A model generated the notes under the pieces. The model worked only from the letters and a program-made list of their open reading frames with translations. It was not told the origin of the DNA and did no database searches. A stretch of DNA of 64,000 nt from assembly GCA_017405845.1 (NCBI GenBank), contig JAFQZQ010000041.1, forward strand, positions 1-64,000, in the 5' to 3' direction. The first letter of the stretch is position 1; every line of letters begins with the position of its first letter. Made by a program: the position numbers and the translations under genes. This document shows positions 60,908-64,000 of the stretch, piece after piece. The DNA is from Mogibacterium sp. Lineage in GTDB: Bacteria > Bacillota > Clostridia > Peptostreptococcales > Anaerovoracaceae.

Positions 60908-61857
60908 TTTTTATCTTCCTCTTCCGGTTCAGGCTTCTCCACGACCTTGAGCTTCAGAGTCATGTTTTCCTGCCCGTCCGCGATAGACACTCCTTCAGGC
61001 AGATCATACTCGATTGGTATTTCGCTGTCCTCGTAGTAGTTGCTGATATTTATCTCGTTAGCAGTTATGCCCGTGAACGCGTCTACAGTGCTCTTTCTGC
61101 CTTTTATAATTATGGTTTCCGGAACGGTGTAAGTTCTTTCGTACGAATCGTCCGAATTATCCTTTACGGGCACCACCAGCCTTACTTCCTTGACGTAACC
61201 GGCAGCCGCTCTGAACGATACGGTCTCAGGATAAACGACTACATTTATGACCTTGTTGCCTTCTTTGTCGAGAGCTGCCAGCTCGAGAGTCATGGCCTGG
61301 AACTGCTCATTCAGATCGTCAGGATCGATGACCGCTGCCACCCTGTCTATCTCAGCCAGCTCCTTCTCGGTAGCTATGACCGTAGCATTTATTACAGACA
61401 TGTTTTCTACAAGAGGCACCGCGTTCTCTTCAGGCTCCTGAGAGTACTCAACGCTTATCGGCATCTCTACACTCGCGGCACTTGCTATCTCTACCGTGAC
61501 AGTCTTTACCGAAACATCTTTCACCAAAGCGCCTTCCGGCCCCGTTACATGGAGCGAAACGACGTTTTCTCCTGTTGAAAGACCGCTCACATCCGCAGTG
61601 ACGGATATGTCTTCGGCCGATATGCTGGTTGTATCTATTCTTCTCTGCTGGAGCTTTACCTCAACATTCTTGTGGTTTGCTTCAGCTACGGCGTAGCCTC
61701 TGTTGGCAAGAGTGTCGAGTCCGGTATACGTAATAGGTACGCCGGTATATCTGACGTCCGTCATAGGGTCATAGTTGTAGACCACGAAGAACCATGCTCC
61801 GATCGCGACAACCAACGCAAGTATTATGTTGAACATCTTCTGGCCTTTTTCAGTCAT
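60904..61857 (-). CDS. cdaR: CdaR-like YbbR-domain regulator of diadenylate cyclase
   Basis: A 317-residue membrane-anchored extracytoplasmic protein: one N-terminal helix (FNIILALVVAIGAWFFVVYNY, residues 9-29) followed by repeated YbbR beta-domains (three or more, e.g. VEVKLQQRRIDTTSI, VTADVSGLSTGENVV, NVVVYPETVSFRAAAG). In Firmicutes CdaR binds and modulates CdaA. Its start overlaps the cdaA stop by 8 bases and uses GGAGG inside cdaA. The tail is acidic. Confidence 0.9.
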   Translation of the reverse strand: MTEKGQKMFNIILALVVAIGAWFFVVYNYDPMTDVRYTGVPITYTGLDTLANRGYAVAEANHKNVEVKLQQRRIDTTSISAEDISVTADVSGLSTGENVVSLHVTGPEGALVKDVSVKTVTVEIASAASVEMPISVEYSQEPEENAVPLVENMSVINATVIATEKELAEIDRVAAVIDPDDLNEQFQAMTLELAALDKEGNKVINVVVYPETVSFRAAAGYVKEVRLVVPVKDNSDDSYERTYTVPETIIIKGRKSTVDAFTGITANEINISNYYEDSEIPIEYDLPEGVSIADGQENMTLKLKVVEKPEPEEEDKN

Positions 61858-62689
61858 CGCGTCTGCCTCCTTTCAGCAATTTGAATCTGGAAAGCAGATC
61901 ATGTTCATCAGATGACGGCAGATAAATGTCGAGCAGCATCTTCTCGAGTGTCTTAAGGTCGAGGAAACGCTTGAACTCACCGTTCTGCGCGACCGAAATA
62001 GCTCCGGTCTCCTCGGAGACCACGATTACGAAAGCGTCTGAAACCTCGCTGAGGCCCAGTGCGGCTCTGTGTCTTGTCCCTAGATTCTTACCAATATTCT
62101 GTCTTTCTGTAAGCGGCAGTACACAGCTTGCCGCGTGAACCCTGTCACCCCTGATAATTACAGCTCCGTCGTGAAGCGGGGATCCCTCGTAAAACAGATT
62201 GCCGAGGAGTCTTACAGAAATCTCAGCATCGACAATAACTCCGGTCTCACTTATATCGGTAAGCATTGTTTCGCGCTCAATAGCCATAAGCGCGCCCGTC
62301 TGTGTAGACGAGAAATCATCTACCGCATCTACGATCTTATGTACAGTCGCGTACATTTCTTCTTTGCCCATGTCGCGGAACTGCCTGCTCAGTACGCCTC
62401 TGCGGCCTATCTGCTCGAGAGCCCTTCTTATCTCAGGCTGGAACAATATGACGACCGCGATAAGACCGACTGTGATGAGCTTCGTGAAGAGCCAGTTAAG
62501 CAGACTCAGGTTTAAGACCTCTGAAACAAGGAAAAAAGCGATAATCAAAAGGATACCCCTGAACAGCTGCTGAGCGCGAGTCTCTTTGATAAACCCGAGC
62601 AGCCTGTAAAGCAGGTAAGCAACAATAACGATGTCTATGACATCGGTTACCTTTATGCTCATTAGGATTCCCATTAAATTATCAATCAT
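61850..62689 (-). CDS. cdaA: Diadenylate cyclase (c-di-AMP synthase)
   Basis: A 279-residue enzyme making c-di-AMP from two ATP. Three N-terminal transmembrane helices (residues 15-85) precede the DAC domain (about 95-240) with the catalytic DGAVIIRG motif and GTRHRAALGLSE (the RHR motif). c-di-AMP controls potassium/osmolyte balance and wall homeostasis. AAGGA precedes the ATG. The downstream neighbour is cdaR; the usual third gene glmM lies elsewhere in this window (57.2 kb) with nagB. Confidence 0.95.
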   Translation of the reverse strand: MIDNLMGILMSIKVTDVIDIVIVAYLLYRLLGFIKETRAQQLFRGILLIIAFFLVSEVLNLSLLNWLFTKLITVGLIAVVILFQPEIRRALEQIGRRGVLSRQFRDMGKEEMYATVHKIVDAVDDFSSTQTGALMAIERETMLTDISETGVIVDAEISVRLLGNLFYEGSPLHDGAVIIRGDRVHAASCVLPLTERQNIGKNLGTRHRAALGLSEVSDAFVIVVSEETGAISVAQNGEFKRFLDLKTLEKMLLDIYLPSSDEHDLLSRFKLLKGGRRDD

Positions 62690-62732
62690 TTATTGTCCTT
62701 TTGTTTTTTGAGATTATTTGCAGTTACTTGTC

Positions 62733-64000
62733 CTATTCGCCGGAAGCCACCGTCACCATACCGTCTTCATCAGTCTGAAGATCCTGTCCTTCAAGCACGG
62801 CATTTATAAGTGTCTTGGCGTTTTCTATGCTTGCAGAGTCCTGCGTCATTACATACGCATATTCCCCGCCTGTTGAATATGTAGGCAGCATGCCGTCTCC
62901 GCCCACTACTGAATTCTTGAATATCTTCCACTCCGGATCCTTGGCCAGCTGGAACTTGACAAGTTTTCTGATTTCGCGCGAGCTGAAGCTCATTTCGAAG
63001 TAGTTGCGCAGGCTCGAGAGCACCTTGTTATAACTGAGGATCATGGTGCGGCTGCTTGTTGCCTTCTTGATAAGAGCCTCAAACACCAGTTGCTGGTTTT
63101 TGATTCTCTGGTGGTCTCCTGTCGGGAACGCCTTACGCTCTCTGGCAAATGCCAGCGCCTGTTTTCCGTTCATGTGGTTGACGCCTTCTTTTACAGTCCA
63201 GTCCTTCATCTTGACAGGATTGAATTCGTATTCGGATTCGACATCAACTCCGCCTATCGCATCTATGAACCTTTCGACAGTCGTGAAATTGACCTTTACG
63301 TAATAGTTGACTTCCGTTTCGAACAGCTGCTCCTCGGCTGCGATTGTGGTAGGCACACCGTAGAACCCGGTGTGAGTAAGCTTGTCCATGGCATTGTCGA
63401 ATTCAGCCATGTAGATCTCATAGTCACGCGGGATAGAGGTCATCAGAATCTGCTGTGTCTTAGGGTTGACCGTCACCACCATGTTTACATCGCTTCTGCC
63501 TTCTTCATCGATGGTGCCATCGACGTCTATACCCGTAATGATAAAGTTGAACGGATGCTTGGTGACATCGGCGACCGCGCTCTCATTCTTAACAGAGCTG
63601 CCGCTGAGGAACGATAGCGTGCCCAGCGCATAGGCGGTACCCACTCCGTAGAATACTATGAGCACCATCGCGGCAAGTGTCGCAAGCACCTTACCCCAAT
63701 TCTTGCTCTTCCTGCTGCGGGTCTGTATCAGTATGACCAGACTGAGCAGCAACAGAACTCCGAAGAGTGCTGCACTCACGTCGATAGGAAGCACGTTCAT
63801 GAATATCATCGAAGCCGCAAATACGCCAAATGCGATTATGTATATCGTAGTAAGCACTCTGTGGAAGCCGTTGACCCTTTTACGGCCCTGGCTTTTCTTC
63901 TCTATTTTGTTTTTGTTTTTTGTGTAGTTGCTTCTGTATCTGTCGTAGGCTTCCTGCGATGCCTGCTTGATCGCCTCTATCTCCTTGACATTGTGATGAG
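62733..64000 (-). CDS. LytR-CpsA-Psr (LCP) family protein, start beyond window
   Basis: The open frame continues without a stop to the right edge, so the 5' end is missing; a GTG at 63857 inside it is not needed as a start. At least 50 N-terminal residues are hydrophilic and basic (cytoplasmic), followed by three hydrophobic helices, then the extracellular LCP domain with FIITGIDVDG, EEGRSDVNMVVTVNP, SIPRDYEIYM (the conserved Arg/Asp), GVDVESE and ALAFARERKAF with GDHQRIKNQQ. LCP enzymes attach wall teichoic acid or capsule polymers to peptidoglycan. Stop at 62733 lies 43 bases before the cdaA start, so both may share a transcript. Confidence 0.88.
   Translation of the reverse strand, partial: HHNVKEIEAIKQASQEAYDRYRSNYTKNKNKIEKKSQGRKRVNGFHRVLTTIYIIAFGVFAASMIFMNVLPIDVSAALFGVLLLLSLVILIQTRSRKSKNWGKVLATLAAMVLIVFYGVGTAYALGTLSFLSGSSVKNESAVADVTKHPFNFIITGIDVDGTIDEEGRSDVNMVVTVNPKTQQILMTSIPRDYEIYMAEFDNAMDKLTHTGFYGVPTTIAAEEQLFETEVNYYVKVNFTTVERFIDAIGGVDVESEYEFNPVKMKDWTVKEGVNHMNGKQALAFARERKAFPTGDHQRIKNQQLVFEALIKKATSSRTMILSYNKVLSSLRNYFEMSFSSREIRKLVKFQLAKDPEWKIFKNSVVGGDGMLPTYSTGGEYAYVMTQDSASIENAKTLINAVLEGQDLQTDEDGMVTVASGE

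Noticed and set aside
1-64000. CRISPR arrays, tRNA/rRNA genes, intact insertion sequences, prophage or an origin
   Set aside because: Reading through the gaps I found no regularly spaced repeats, no tRNA cloverleaf with CCA end, no complete transposase or phage genes, and no DnaA-box cluster.

Overview
The window looks like chromosome of an anaerobic Clostridia-type Firmicute (order Eubacteriales). The signs are Firmicutes-type class III fructose-1,6-bisphosphatase, a PPi-type phosphofructokinase, the paired GlgC/GlgD subunits, RicT, CdaA/CdaR, YitT, a glycyl-radical enzyme with its activase, AGGAGG-like ribosome sites and TTGnnn-17-TAnnnT promoters. I cannot name the species. Base composition is near 50% GC, most genes lie on the minus strand, and I see no rRNA, tRNA, CRISPR array, phage or intact insertion sequence.

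Layout. (1) 0-17.3 kb, minus strand: a tightly packed run starting from a good promoter at 17.36-17.39 kb. It encodes two small or repetitive membrane proteins, murA, class III fbp, an unlisted 31-residue membrane peptide, a PrsW-like intramembrane protease, and a complete glycogen set: glgB, glgP, glgC, glgD, glgA, a fused GH13-GH77 debranching/glucanotransferase enzyme, and a HAD phosphatase cut by the window edge. (2) 17.5-21.7 kb, minus: a housekeeping operon (yitT, small basic protein, tmk, holB, ricT, tRNA methyltransferase). (3) 21.8-29.1 kb: ABC exporter, a 149-bp inverted-repeat element, GNAT-like protein, PPi-phosphofructokinase, gltX and a sugar nucleotidyltransferase.

(4) 29.2-54.3 kb, minus: the most interesting region. 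It holds three M24 (Xaa-Pro type) peptidases, a five-gene oligopeptide ABC importer, delta-1-pyrroline-5-carboxylate dehydrogenase, a GH127 beta-L-arabinofuranosidase-like enzyme, a proline iminopeptidase, a second ABC importer with a DUF3798 lipoprotein, the glycyl-radical trans-4-hydroxy-L-proline dehydratase HypD with its activase HypE, a TetR regulator and a CofE-like ligase. Read together this is a plausible route for using (hydroxy)proline-rich peptides: import, cleavage next to Pro/Hyp, optional removal of arabinose from Hyp, dehydration of Hyp to P5C, and oxidation of P5C to glutamate. A perfect 14-bp palindrome lies just downstream of the hypE promoter, and a near copy lies upstream of the opp promoter. 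This suggests that one TetR repressor ties the two ends of the locus together.

(5) 54.4-64 kb: pyk, a decayed gene fragment, amino-sugar genes (nagB, glmM, a GlmU-C-like acetyltransferase), a candidate toxin-antitoxin pair (DUF3990 ADP-ribosyltransferase-like protein plus HTH protein) behind a palindromic operator, the c-di-AMP genes cdaA-cdaR, and a LytR-CpsA-Psr protein that runs off the right edge. All functional statements are read from sequence and family knowledge; no database search was possible.
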